Positions 9,417 to 17,888 are shown, numbered from the stretch's first letter. The stretch: DNA of 64,000 nucleotides from Nocardia niigatensis NBRC 100131 (GCF_000308655.1 NZ_BAGC01000033.1:124001-188000), one strand, 5' to 3'. Made by a program: numbers and translations. The notes: generated from the sequence alone by a model not told the origin.

Positions 9417-10961
9417 TCAGCGGGAGGACCGCCGGGCGGCGCCGGGTTTCCGCTTCTTGTTGTGCGGGCGGCTCTCACCCGGCGGCCGCTGCTGCCGGAA
9501 CCGCGGCTGCTCCCGCGGAGTCTCCGTCGCGGGCGCGGGCGGCGCTGAAGGATCTCGCACCGGACGGCCACTGGGACGGCGGGCCCCCGTGATCTCGAGC
9601 AGCCGTCGATCGCCCGGCCGCACCTCGACATCGGTGAGCGTCACCGAGGCCCGTTCGGCCAGCCGTGCCGCTTCCTCCCGGTCGTCCGGGGTCACGATGG
9701 TGACGACCGTGCCCGACGCGCCCGCCCGCGCGGTCCGCCCGGTCCGGTGCAGGTAGTCCTTGGGATCGGCGGGCGGATCCACGTGCACGACCAGCGACAC
9801 ATCGTCGACGTGCAGGCCGCGGGCCGCCAGATCGGTGGCCACGAGCACCGGCGCGGTCCCGTCCGTGAACGCCGCCAGCATCCGATTGCGCTGGTTCTGC
9901 GCCTTTCCGCCGTGCAGAGCGACCGCCCCGATCCCGATCTCGCGCAGCTTGCGCGCCAGCTTGTCGGCGCCGTGCTGGGTGCGCACGAACAGCAGCGTCC
10001 GGCCTTGCCGCGCAGCGATCTCGCTGACCACGGCACGTTTGTCGGAGCGTCGGACGTGCAGGGCGTAGTGCGCGATGTCTGGTACAGCCGCGCTATGCAC
10101 GCCACGGTCGTCGCCCGAGTCCTCGCTCGGGCCACGGGTGTTCGTGCCCGCGACGGCCCGAGCCTGTGCGCCGATATCCGGTTCGGCGGCGGCCACGATC
10201 GAGTGCCGCACCGGCTCACGCAGATAGCGCTGCACCAGGCCGTCGATCGTCTCATCGAGCGTCGCCGAGAACAGCAACTGCTGCGCGTCGCTCGGCACCT
10301 TGTTGAGCAGCGCCGTCAACTGCGGCAGGAACCCCAGCTCGGCCATGTGGTCGGCCTCGTCGACCGTGACGACCCGAATATCGCCCAGCTCCACGGCTTT
10401 ACGCCCGAGCAGATCGGTCAGCCGCCCAGGCGTCGCGATGACCAGATCCACGCCACGCGCCAGCCGCTCCTCCTGCTTCTTGATCGGCAGTCCACCGACA
10501 GCGGTCGCCAGCCGCAGGCCCAGCGCGAGCGCCGGCTCATCCAGCGCGCTCTCGATCTGAATCGCCAGTTCCCGCGTCGGCGCCAGAATCAGCCCCCGCG
10601 GCCGCCGCGGCGAACTCGGCGCCCCGAACAGCCGCACCAACATCGGCAACCCGAATGCCAGCGTCTTCCCCGAACCCGTTGCCGCCCGGCCCAACGCATC
10701 ACGCCCGGCCAGAATGTCCGGAATCACCGCCACCTGAATCGGAAACGGCGTATCGATCCCATCCCGCCGCAACGCCTGCACCAGCACGGGCGGCAGCCCC
10801 AGATCCGCGAACCGCACCTCGCCTCGGCCACCCGTGTTCGCCGGGCGTCCGCGCCGATCGGCCGTTGCGGCGCCGGCGTCGGGGTCGACCGGCGGGACCG
10901 CGGCTGTCGCCTCGGCATGGGATGTCGGGTCGGTGTGGATGGTGGCCTCCTGAGTTGGCAT
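9417..10961 (-). CDS. DEAD-box ATP-dependent RNA helicase
   Basis: The 514-residue RNA helicase has the full motif set: Q-motif region FADLGLPPVLVQALRRDGIDTPFPIQ, motif I AATGSGKT, Ia PTRELA, Ib TPGR, II DEAD (DEADHMAELGF), III SAT, IV LLFVRTQ, V ATDLAARG and VI HRTGRTARAG. A basic Arg/Lys/Pro-rich C-terminal tail (about 60 residues) probably binds RNA. The ATG at 10961 puts a 45-residue linker before the helicase core. A GTG at 11099 overlapping the upstream stop is possible but adds only disordered sequence. There is an unusual ~40-residue insert of low complexity in the middle (RAVAGTNTRGPSEDSGDDRG). Likely role: RNA unwinding in ribosome assembly, decay or cold adaptation. Confidence 0.9.
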   Translation of the reverse strand: MPTQEATIHTDPTSHAEATAAVPPVDPDAGAATADRRGRPANTGGRGEVRFADLGLPPVLVQALRRDGIDTPFPIQVAVIPDILAGRDALGRAATGSGKTLAFGLPMLVRLFGAPSSPRRPRGLILAPTRELAIQIESALDEPALALGLRLATAVGGLPIKKQEERLARGVDLVIATPGRLTDLLGRKAVELGDIRVVTVDEADHMAELGFLPQLTALLNKVPSDAQQLLFSATLDETIDGLVQRYLREPVRHSIVAAAEPDIGAQARAVAGTNTRGPSEDSGDDRGVHSAAVPDIAHYALHVRRSDKRAVVSEIAARQGRTLLFVRTQHGADKLARKLREIGIGAVALHGGKAQNQRNRMLAAFTDGTAPVLVATDLAARGLHVDDVSLVVHVDPPADPKDYLHRTGRTARAGASGTVVTIVTPDDREEAARLAERASVTLTDVEVRPGDRRLLEITGARRPSGRPVRDPSAPPAPATETPREQPRFRQQRPPGESRPHNKKRKPGAARRSSR

Positions 10962-11091
10962 AGGTGTCGATGACAGGGTGTTCCCGCTGGTCGTGGCAGG
11001 TGTCGACCTGCTCTCGCCCGGGTCGGAACCGGCGGCGGGCATGGCGGATCGCGCCGCGCCCGAGCCGGATTCGGGAGCGGGCAGGGAGGGT

Positions 11092-12033
11092 TCAGGCACG
11101 GCTGACCAGGCGGCTGAGTTCGACCAGCCAGGGGATCGCGACGGCGAGAGTCGGGACGACGAGGATCGCGGCGGCGGCGAGGTAGGCGGCGACGGCGATG
11201 CGAAGGTCGCCGATGGGACCGGCCAGGCGCTGGATACGGATCAGAGTGGTGGGGCCGCCGACGGCCATCGCGCCCTGCGGGGCGGGCGAATTCGAGCAGG
11301 CAACCAGGGCGCGGGCCAGGGGGGTGGCACCCGTGACCTTGACCGCGGAGTCGTCGGCGAGCAGTTCGATGAGCAACTTCACCGAGTCCAGCGCGGATTT
11401 GGAACGCACCACGCGGGGAAACGCCTCGTGCGCGGCGGTGAAGGCCTCGAGCACCAGGTCGTGGCGGGCGCGCAGGTGGGAGCGCTCATGGCTGACGATG
11501 GCGGTCAGTTCCTCGTCGGACAGGTTGGTGACGGTGCCCTGGCTGAGCACCACGCGCCGGCGCAGGCCGGGCAGGCAGTAGGCGATGGGCTCGGTGGCGG
11601 CCAGTACCCGGATGTCGGCCGAGGTGCGGTACACGCTGGACTGATCCAGCAGATCGACCAGCATGCGGTGGCGGGCACGGCGGCGGCGGGTGTGGATGCC
11701 GACCCGGATCACCGACCAGATCAGCCGCGCCCCGACGAGCAGGGTGAGCGCGAACACCAGGACCAGGCCGAGCCACAGCGGCAGGCCGAGGGCGTCGATC
11801 TCTTTGCTGGGCGTGGTGGTGGGCCGGCCGTCGCCGCCCGGGACGAGGAGGCGGGAGGCGATGGCGAGGCCGGAACCGAAAGCGCTGAGCACCGCGGCGA
11901 GCGCGATCGCCTGCCAGAGGACCAGTGCCGCACGGGGACTGCGATAGGGCCAGGTAGCCCGGCTGAGCAGCGCTGGCACCGGTCCCGCCAATAACAGGGC
12001 GAGACCGGCGAATACCGGCGCTGTCCAGTCCAT
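11092..12033 (-). CDS. M56-family metallopeptidase, BlaR1-like membrane sensor
   Basis: This 313-residue protein has several membrane helices (about 5-25, 35-60, 90-115, 275-305) around a zinc-peptidase site IVSHERSHLRARHD (HExxH) near residue 175. It lacks the C-terminal penicillin-binding sensor of staphylococcal BlaR1, like its mycobacterial counterpart Rv1845c. In that system the peptidase cleaves the neighbouring BlaI repressor in response to beta-lactams. BlaI is encoded 44 bases upstream, so the two are likely co-transcribed. Confidence 0.88.
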   Translation of the reverse strand: MDWTAPVFAGLALLLAGPVPALLSRATWPYRSPRAALVLWQAIALAAVLSAFGSGLAIASRLLVPGGDGRPTTTPSKEIDALGLPLWLGLVLVFALTLLVGARLIWSVIRVGIHTRRRRARHRMLVDLLDQSSVYRTSADIRVLAATEPIAYCLPGLRRRVVLSQGTVTNLSDEELTAIVSHERSHLRARHDLVLEAFTAAHEAFPRVVRSKSALDSVKLLIELLADDSAVKVTGATPLARALVACSNSPAPQGAMAVGGPTTLIRIQRLAGPIGDLRIAVAAYLAAAAILVVPTLAVAIPWLVELSRLVSRA

Positions 12034-12077
12034 GTCCTCAGCTCACTGCGTTGTGGGGCTCGGGGCCGAGGATACTG

Positions 12078-12479
12078 CTACCTGGACTCGGGTTTGTCCT
12101 TGCGCGCTACCTCGGTGGCTTCGAGCTTAGCGAGTGCGTCGCGCAATGCGGCAGCCTCGTCCGCACCGACCTGTTCGACGAAGTGCACGAGCGCGGCGCG
12201 GCGGCTGCCGACCTCGTCGGCTTGCTGCAGCGCGTCGACCATGAGGCTGGCGACGAGTTCGTCGCGGGTGTGCACGGGGGCGTAGCGATGCGCGCGGTCG
12301 TCGCGCTGCTGGACCACGAGGTTCTTCTTCGCCAAGCGCTGTAGAACGGTCATCACCGTGGTGTACGCGAGTTCACGACGCTCAGCGAGGGCTTCATGGA
12401 CCTGCCGGACCGTTTGCGGTTCATCGGCCGACCACAACTGGTCCATGACCGCTTTCTCGAGTTCACCAAGACCTGCCAT
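12078..12479 (-). CDS. blaI: BlaI/MecI/CopY-family repressor
   Basis: This 133-residue winged-helix repressor has LGELEKAVMDQLWSADEPQTVRQVHEALAERRELAYTTVMTVLQRLAKKNLV (residues 3-55), the BlaI DNA-binding domain, followed by the wing HRYAPVHTRDE and a helical dimerisation tail. The start ATG at 12479 directly precedes MAGLGELE as in homologues. With the M56 peptidase downstream it forms the actinobacterial BlaI/BlaR pair, equivalent to Rv1846c-Rv1845c, which controls beta-lactamase and respiratory genes in M. tuberculosis. A possible operator lies at 12514-12530. Confidence 0.92.
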   Translation of the reverse strand: MAGLGELEKAVMDQLWSADEPQTVRQVHEALAERRELAYTTVMTVLQRLAKKNLVVQQRDDRAHRYAPVHTRDELVASLMVDALQQADEVGSRRAALVHFVEQVGADEAAALRDALAKLEATEVARKDKPESR

Positions 12480-12513
12480 CCCACAAGTTTACGGAGACAA
12501 CGACAGGAATGCG

Positions 12514-12530
12514 TACTACAGGTCGTCGTA
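12514..12530. promoter_or_regulatory. BlaI operator candidate
   Basis: TACTAC-AGGTC-GTCGTA is a dyad with one mismatch, 35 bases upstream of the blaI start. BlaI/MecI sites elsewhere have TAC-A/TGTA-type arms, so autoregulation is plausible. Confidence 0.4.
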
Positions 12531-12557
12531 ACCGGCGAGTTGCTGGTGTGGTATTGC

Positions 12558-13385
12558 TCATAGTTCGGCGGCGGCCGGCCTGCCCTCCGGGCGGGCGTCG
12601 CGGACGTGCCGGGCGCCGATGGGGACGATCATCGGCCGGCCCGACACCGGGCACTCGAGCACCTCGGCGTGCAGGCCGAAAACCTCGTGCAACAATCCGG
12701 CCTCGATGATGTCGGCGGGCGCGCCCTGGGCGACGATGCGACCGTCGCGCATGACGATCAGGCGGTCGCTGTATCGGATGGCCAGGTTCAGATCGTGCAG
12801 GACCATGACCACGGTCCGGCCGAACTCGTCGTGCAGGCGATCGACCAGGTCGAGGACCTCGAGGGAATGGGCGAGGTCTAGGTAGGTCGTCGGTTCGTCG
12901 AGCAGCAGGATGTCGGTGCCCTGGGCCAGGGCCATGGAGATCCAGGCGCGCTGGCGCTGACCACCGGACAGTTCGTCGAGGGTGCGGCCCGCCAGGTCCG
13001 CGATGCCGGTCTGTTCCAGGGCAACGGTCACTTCGGCCTCGTCATCGGCCGACCACTGCCGCAGCCAGGACTGATGCGGATGACGGCCCCGCGCGACCAG
13101 ATCCGCGACGGTCAGGCCCTCGGGCGCGATCGGTGTCTGGGGCAGCATGCCGATGATCCGGGCGATGTCCTTGATCTTCATGGTGGAGATGGCCTTGCCG
13201 TCCAACAGGACTCGCCCCGACCGGGGGCGCAGCAGCCGGCCCAGGGAGCGCAGCAACGTCGACTTGCCGCAGCCGTTGGGGCCGATGACGGTGGTGATCA
13301 GCCCGGGCTCGATCTGCACCGACAGTCCGTCGACGATGACCCGGTCGCCGTAGCCGAGGGTGATGTTGTCCGCCGCGAGAGTCAC
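12558..13385 (-). CDS. Ferric-siderophore ABC transporter ATPase (FepC/FecE type)
   Basis: The 275-residue ABC ATPase has Walker A GPNGCGKST at about 35-43, Q-loop LPQTPIAPEGL, signature LSGGQ at 139-143, Walker B ILLLDEP at 159-165 and H-loop VLHDLNLA. LPQ and the LDLAHSLEVLDLV segment are typical of the iron-chelate uptake subfamily. The GTG start overlaps the stop of the upstream permease by 4 bases (GTGA), so it is the third gene of the operon. It energises import of an iron-siderophore, or possibly haem or cobalamin, through the two FecCD permeases. Confidence 0.93.
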   Translation of the reverse strand: MTLAADNITLGYGDRVIVDGLSVQIEPGLITTVIGPNGCGKSTLLRSLGRLLRPRSGRVLLDGKAISTMKIKDIARIIGMLPQTPIAPEGLTVADLVARGRHPHQSWLRQWSADDEAEVTVALEQTGIADLAGRTLDELSGGQRQRAWISMALAQGTDILLLDEPTTYLDLAHSLEVLDLVDRLHDEFGRTVVMVLHDLNLAIRYSDRLIVMRDGRIVAQGAPADIIEAGLLHEVFGLHAEVLECPVSGRPMIVPIGARHVRDARPEGRPAAAEL

Positions 13386-14782
13386 AGTGTCGGCTTCCGG
13401 TTGGTGCGAACGAGCAGGTAGAGCAGGAACGGCCCGCCGACGGCCGCGGTGACGACACCGACCGGGAGCGAGACCGGAAAGGCGGTGCGCGCGAGCAGGT
13501 CCGCCCCGACCACGGCGATGGCGCCGACCAGTGCCGACGCGATGATCGGTTCCCCGGGCGTGCGCAGCAGCCGCCGCGCGATCTGCGGCGCGGCCAGTCC
13601 GACGAATCCGAGGGGGCCCACCGCCGCGGTCGCCAGTGCCGCGCAACCGACCGCGGCGGCAATGAGAATCGCCTGCTGGGTCTGGATGCGGACGCCGAGG
13701 ACACGCGTGGTGTCGGTGCCGAAGCGCAGCGCGGCCAGCGTCCGTGCCGACCCGGCCGTGACGAGCAGCGCGATGCCCAGGCCGATCGAGGCCGGAACCA
13801 ACGTCGGCCAATCGGCGGCGTTCAGCGACCCGGTCAGCCACTGCTGAGCGTGGGCGACATCGGTGAGCGTGGCACGCGTGAGCAGCCAGCTGACCACCGA
13901 CAGCAGCGCCGCGTTCACGCCGATTCCGATGAGCACCAACCGCAATCCCATGACCCCGCTGTCTCCGGTCGCGGTCCGGCCCCAGGCCAGCAGGTAGATC
14001 AGCACTGCCGTGAGCAGCCCGCCCGCCAGCGCCGCCGCCGAAACCCCCAGGGCCGCAGCCGTCCCCGTCCCGGCGCCACCCATCCCGACGATCGCCGCGA
14101 CCGCGCCGCAGCTCGCCCCGGAGGTGATGCCCAGCAGGTCCGGGCCGGCCAGCGGATTGTGCAGAATCGACTGCGTCACCGCACCCGCCAACCCCAACGC
14201 CGCCCCGACCACGAGGGCGGTCAGCGCCCTCGGCAGCCGAGAATCCATGATCACGAACCGCTGCGCCCGAGTCCCCCCGCCGCCCAGCACATCCAGCACC
14301 CGCCCGACCGGAATCCGGAACTCGCCCACCGCGATATCCAGCGCGAACAGTCCGAACAGCAGGGCCGCCAGCGCGACCACCGCGAACACCGCACCGACGC
14401 GCAACACCGCCGAGAACCCGCCCACGCGCACCGCCGGCCGAACAGCGCGCACGTGGTCGGCGGAAGCCCGCGTAGTGCTTCCTGCCGCTCTGCGCCGCAG
14501 TGTCCCGCCGATCGCGTGGCATTTCCCTGGTTCTGTAGCCGTGGTGTCACTCGGCCGAGGCGATTCGTCGGTGCCGAGGCGCCCAGCGTGCGCGGCGGGC
14601 GAACCCGGTTCGGCGACATGGTCATCGGATCGGGCGGCTGTCCGGTCGCGCCCGAGGGCGCTATCGGGGCCGGCCGTTGCCGGCTCGAAGGATGACGATT
14701 CGGTGCTTCCGGGGGTGTTTGCCCTGGGGTGGCCGGAGCTCACCGCGGCGCGGGTGCCGGTGGGAGGTGTCGGAAGAGTCAC
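13382..14782 (-). CDS. FecCD-family iron-chelate permease with long N-terminal extension
   Basis: The 466-residue protein has a FecCD permease domain from about residue 125 to the end, with ~9-10 hydrophobic helices and family signatures such as RLPRALTALVVGAALGLAGAVTQ, NPLAGPDLLGITSGA and GPLGFVGLAAPQIARRL. The first ~120 residues are Ser/Thr/Pro/Arg-rich, predicted disordered and absent from ordinary family members. The GTG start at 14782 is supported by a 4-base overlap with the upstream permease stop, but an internal start nearer residue 110 cannot be excluded. It pairs with the permease at 14779 as a heterodimeric membrane channel. Confidence 0.88.
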   Translation of the reverse strand: MTLPTPPTGTRAAVSSGHPRANTPGSTESSSFEPATAGPDSALGRDRTAARSDDHVAEPGSPAAHAGRLGTDESPRPSDTTATEPGKCHAIGGTLRRRAAGSTTRASADHVRAVRPAVRVGGFSAVLRVGAVFAVVALAALLFGLFALDIAVGEFRIPVGRVLDVLGGGGTRAQRFVIMDSRLPRALTALVVGAALGLAGAVTQSILHNPLAGPDLLGITSGASCGAVAAIVGMGGAGTGTAAALGVSAAALAGGLLTAVLIYLLAWGRTATGDSGVMGLRLVLIGIGVNAALLSVVSWLLTRATLTDVAHAQQWLTGSLNAADWPTLVPASIGLGIALLVTAGSARTLAALRFGTDTTRVLGVRIQTQQAILIAAAVGCAALATAAVGPLGFVGLAAPQIARRLLRTPGEPIIASALVGAIAVVGADLLARTAFPVSLPVGVVTAAVGGPFLLYLLVRTNRKPTL

Positions 14783-15816
14783 AGGCTCACCAGCTTTCGG
14801 CGGCGGACGAGCAGGAGGAAGAAGGGCGCGCCGAGGGCGGCGAGGGTCACGCCCGCCTGGAGTTCACCGGGGCGCGCGATGAGGCGGCCGCCGGTGTCGG
14901 CCAGAAGTAGGACCACGGCGCCCAGCAGGCCCGAATAAGGGAGCAGCCAGCGGTAATCCGGCCCGGTCAGGGCGCGGGCCAGGTGCGGGACGATCAAGCC
15001 GAGGAAGGCGATCGGGCCGACAGCGGCGGTGGCCGCGCCCGCGAGGAGGACCACCGCGGCCAGGCCGAGCGCCCGGCTGCGGATGACATCGACGCCGAGT
15101 CCGCGCGCTACATCGTCGCCGAGGCCGAGCAGGTTGAGGGCAGGGGCGGCGGCCAGGGCGAGGATCGCGCCGAGTGCGAGGAACGGCAGGACCTGGCGGA
15201 GGGTTGAGGCGTCGTGCCCGGCCACGTCACCGACCACCCAGTAGCGGTAGGTATTGAGGGCCGTGCCGTCCAGCAGGACAACGATATTGGTCATGGCCTG
15301 CAGGAACGCCGTCACGGCCGCGCCCGCGAGGACCAGGCTGAGCGGGCTCGCCTTGCCGCCGCCGAGCGAGGAGACGCCGAAGACGACCAGGCCCGCGAAG
15401 AGGGCGCCGGCGAAGGCGAACCAGATGTACTGCGCTGGCGTGGTCAGCGCGAGCAGGTGAATGCTCAGCGCGGCCAGGAACGCCGCGCCCGCGTTGATGC
15501 CCAGTAATCCCGTGTCCGCCAGCGGGTTTCGGGTGTAGCCCTGGATCAGCGCTCCGGCCATACCGAGCGCTGGTCCGGTCACCAGGGCGAGTCCTGTTCG
15601 CGGAAGGCGTAATTCACGCACGATCTGTGTGGCGGAGTCGTCGGCAGGGCATGAGAGTGGTAGTCCGCCAGGGCAAATCAGCGCGTCGTAGACGGTTCCG
15701 GGGCTCAGGTCCCGGGATCCGAGGGCGATGCTGGCGGCGATGGCGAACAGCAGGAGGACTGCGAGAACGAGAAGTCCGGACAGACGTCGCCGTCTGGTGG
15801 TGACTACGGCGGGCAC
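14779..15816 (-). CDS. FecCD-family iron-chelate permease
   Basis: This 345-residue polytopic membrane protein of normal family length has LRLPRTGLALVTGPALGMAGALIQGYTRNPLADTGLLGINAGAA, RYWVVGDVAGHD and GPIAFLGLIVPHLARALTG, all diagnostic of FecCD/BtuC-type permeases. It is the first gene of the permease-permease-ATPase operon, and an IdeR/DtxR-like iron box lies about 45 bases upstream, so iron-repressed expression is expected. No periplasmic-type binding lipoprotein is encoded nearby, so one must be supplied from elsewhere. Confidence 0.93.
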   Translation of the reverse strand: MPAVVTTRRRRLSGLLVLAVLLLFAIAASIALGSRDLSPGTVYDALICPGGLPLSCPADDSATQIVRELRLPRTGLALVTGPALGMAGALIQGYTRNPLADTGLLGINAGAAFLAALSIHLLALTTPAQYIWFAFAGALFAGLVVFGVSSLGGGKASPLSLVLAGAAVTAFLQAMTNIVVLLDGTALNTYRYWVVGDVAGHDASTLRQVLPFLALGAILALAAAPALNLLGLGDDVARGLGVDVIRSRALGLAAVVLLAGAATAAVGPIAFLGLIVPHLARALTGPDYRWLLPYSGLLGAVVLLLADTGGRLIARPGELQAGVTLAALGAPFFLLLVRRRKLVSL

Positions 15817-15856
15817 GGTGACGAACTACTCCTGACGCATTCATTGCTCAATAAGT

Positions 15857-15875
15857 CTGGTAAGCCTAACCTATC
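15857..15875. promoter_or_regulatory. IdeR/DtxR iron box shared by divergent genes
   Basis: On the minus strand GATAGGTTAGGCTTACCAG matches the IdeR/DtxR consensus TTAGGTTAGGCTAACCTAA at about 15 of 19 positions. It lies between the FecCD operon and the divergent gene at 15932, so ferrous iron-loaded IdeR could repress both. TTGCTCA repeats flank it on both sides. Confidence 0.75.
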
Positions 15876-15931
15876 TTCCTGTTGCTCATTGTCCCTGCAT
15901 TGGCCGAACAGTCGATGAATGAGGAGGTTCG

Positions 15932-16627
15932 ATGCTCGAACCCGTAACCGTGTGCCCGCCGCGCGATTCCAGGCTCGTTTTCGGGATGGCCTGTTCCCGC
16001 CTGCGCGCCCTGCAACCCGAACATCCGCGCGTCTACGCGGTCGCCGCCATGGCCGACCAGGGTAAACGTCGCTGGTGGCGGCTCGCCGAGGGCATCCGCG
16101 AGGGGCGTGTCGAGGTGATGTACCGGCGGCACGCGGCCGAGATGAGCAACGCCGACATCGCCGCCGAGGTGGTGGCCACGGCCCTGATCCACGCGGTGAT
16201 CGGGCGGGTGATGGCCATGGTGGTGGCCGAGGGGCGGGCCTGGGATCCGGGCCTCGAGAACCTCTGGATCCATACCGACAACGACGGCGGCATCGACTGG
16301 GCGGGGCTGTCCGACACCACGATCCGCGTCCTCGACGGGGACGTGCTCACCGGGGAGGACGGCGTCGTCGCCCTGCCCTGTGAACCTGCCCTCTACGTCT
16401 GGCTCGCCCATCGCTGCATCCCGGCCCTGACCCTGGTCCAGGCGGCGATGGCCCGCTGTGCGGGGCTGGGCGCACGCCGCTTCTGGGGTCTGGTCGCGGA
16501 ATCCATCGTGGGAGCGGCGACCTATGTCCCCGCCCTGGCGCGCACCTCCTCCACGGAAGGCGCTCGTCGTGGCCAGGCCATGTTGGCGGCCTTCGAGGAC
16601 CGAGGTCTTCCGGTCCGCCGGACCTGA
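15932..16627 (+). CDS. Protein of unknown function divergent from the siderophore importer
   Basis: This 231-residue soluble protein has no signal peptide or clear membrane segment. Visible features are LRALQPEHPRVYAVAAMADQGKRRWWRLAEGI, LENLWIHTDNDGGIDWAG and CAGLGARRFWGLVAESIVGA, with three cysteines scattered in the C-terminal third. I do not recognise the family. The size and the W-rich helical segments recall ferric-siderophore reductases of the FhuF group, but the C-terminal cysteine cluster for a [2Fe-2S] centre is absent. The shared IdeR-like box suggests a job in siderophore release or handling (inference from context). Confidence 0.75.
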   Translation: MLEPVTVCPPRDSRLVFGMACSRLRALQPEHPRVYAVAAMADQGKRRWWRLAEGIREGRVEVMYRRHAAEMSNADIAAEVVATALIHAVIGRVMAMVVAEGRAWDPGLENLWIHTDNDGGIDWAGLSDTTIRVLDGDVLTGEDGVVALPCEPALYVWLAHRCIPALTLVQAAMARCAGLGARRFWGLVAESIVGAATYVPALARTSSTEGARRGQAMLAAFEDRGLPVRRT

Positions 16628-16645
16628 CTCGGAGGGACCCGGCCT

Positions 16646-16681
16646 ACGCCGGTCGAGACCGTATTCGGTCTCGACCGGCGT
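16646..16681. terminator. Bidirectional hairpin terminator
   Basis: ACGCCGGTCGAGACC and GGTCTCGACCGGCGT form a perfect 15-bp stem with loop GTATTC, between the convergent genes ending at 16627 and 16681. No U tract is present on either side. Confidence 0.8.
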
Positions 16682-16983
16682 CAGGCGCCGACCGCCGGCC
16701 CCCCGTTCTCCGGAGTGCCGTGGCGTCGCCGGGAATGCAAGGGCCACAGCAGAACCCAGAGCACGCCGTAGAGCAGTCCCACCGTGAGCATCAGTACCAG
16801 CCAGGCGGGGTAGAGCACGATCAGGCACAGTCGCAGGAACTGCTTGACGCCGATCGGCTGGTCGTCGGCCTGCGAGAGCACGAAGGGCAGGCCCGAGACC
16901 TTCAGGAACAGGCGGCCGAGGGAAACGTCCTCCGCGTCTGTCTCGGGGTCCGGTGTGGGCGTCCCGGCGTTGGTCGTGGGCAT
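16681..16983 (-). CDS. Small membrane protein of unknown function
   Basis: This 100-residue protein has an acidic N-terminus (PDPETDAEDVSLGRLF), a long hydrophobic stretch of one or two helices at about 47-82 (LCLIVLYPAWLVLMLTVGLLYGVLWVLLWPL), and a basic SRRRHG tail, so the C-terminus is probably cytosolic. It is 16 bases downstream of the LpqN-like gene on the same strand and may be co-transcribed with it. No family is recognised. Confidence 0.65.
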   Translation of the reverse strand: MPTTNAGTPTPDPETDAEDVSLGRLFLKVSGLPFVLSQADDQPIGVKQFLRLCLIVLYPAWLVLMLTVGLLYGVLWVLLWPLHSRRRHGTPENGGPAVGA

Positions 16984-16999
16984 TGTCCGTCCTCGCTCG

Positions 17000-17737
17000 T
17001 CAGACCGTGATGGTGATTTGCTGGTCGATGGTCTCGATGGCCGACTGCAACACCCCGGCCTGATCCTGATTGCTGGTGGCGTTCAGCTGCAGGACGTAAT
17101 ACGTGCCGCCCGCGCCCGGAATGACCACGGTCTCCTGTGCGGATACCGCGGGAATGCCTTGCAGCGTATAGGTGCCCGCGATCCGGTAGGCGGGGTATCC
17201 GGAGACGGTGGTGACCGACCCATTGCCGATCTGGGTGAAGCCGGGCAGGTTCTTCATCTCGCCGGCGGCGTCGTCGATCAGCTTCTGCGGATCGACCTTG
17301 CCCTGCAGTTTCGACAGCAGCGCAATGATATTCGGCGTGTAGTTCGCTCCGACCGCCTCCGCGCCGCTGTAGACGATCGCGCCGATGGCGTAGTCGGGGG
17401 TGTCGGCCCCGGCGTTGGCCCAGCCCTCGGGGAAGGGCAGGCCGATCGCCGGTGCGCCCGGATCGCCGTTGTGCACCTGGGTTTCGGTGATGTGCTGGTC
17501 TTTGATGTAGTCGGCGATCGTGTAGTTCGAGCCGCCGGCGGTGTCGAGCGTGCGCGGGGCGAGTTTGCTGTTGGCCGGATTCGCCGGCGTGGTCGGCTTG
17601 ACCGCGCTCGAGGTCACCGACGCCGAGGACGCCGGGGCGCTCTTCGCGCTGTCCTTGCTACCGCAGCCGGTGAGCGCGACGCTCACCGCCAATGCCGCCA
17701 CGGCGACCCCGATCAGGCCGCGATTTCCCATCATCAT
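17000..17737 (-). CDS. LpqN/LpqT-family lipoprotein
   Basis: This 245-residue lipoprotein has hydrophobic signal GLIGVAVAALAVSVALTGC with lipobox LTGC, then a Ser/Ala/Pro/Thr linker (about 25-55). The globular domain runs TIADYIKDQHITETQVHNGDPGAPAIGLPFPEGW ... YPAYRIAGTYTLQGIPAVSAQETVV ... YVLQLNATSNQDQ, the LpqN pattern of mycobacterial cell-envelope lipoproteins. M. tuberculosis LpqN binds envelope-biogenesis proteins; the role here is inferred only. ATG at 17737 is chosen because GGAGG lies five bases upstream; the GTG at 17743 would overlap that site. Confidence 0.85.
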   Translation of the reverse strand: MMMGNRGLIGVAVAALAVSVALTGCGSKDSAKSAPASSASVTSSAVKPTTPANPANSKLAPRTLDTAGGSNYTIADYIKDQHITETQVHNGDPGAPAIGLPFPEGWANAGADTPDYAIGAIVYSGAEAVGANYTPNIIALLSKLQGKVDPQKLIDDAAGEMKNLPGFTQIGNGSVTTVSGYPAYRIAGTYTLQGIPAVSAQETVVIPGAGGTYYVLQLNATSNQDQAGVLQSAIETIDQQITITV

Positions 17738-17888
17738 TGGCACCTCCGTGTCGAATCGAGCCGTCGAAACGTAGCCACGCGGGATTGGGATTCGATTGGA
17801 ACCGCCGTCCGAGCGGGTTCCAATCCGGGCCGACTACGGTCCGTCGGACCCGGCGGGGAGCCGGTGCGGTGGAATCGAAGGAGCGGCC

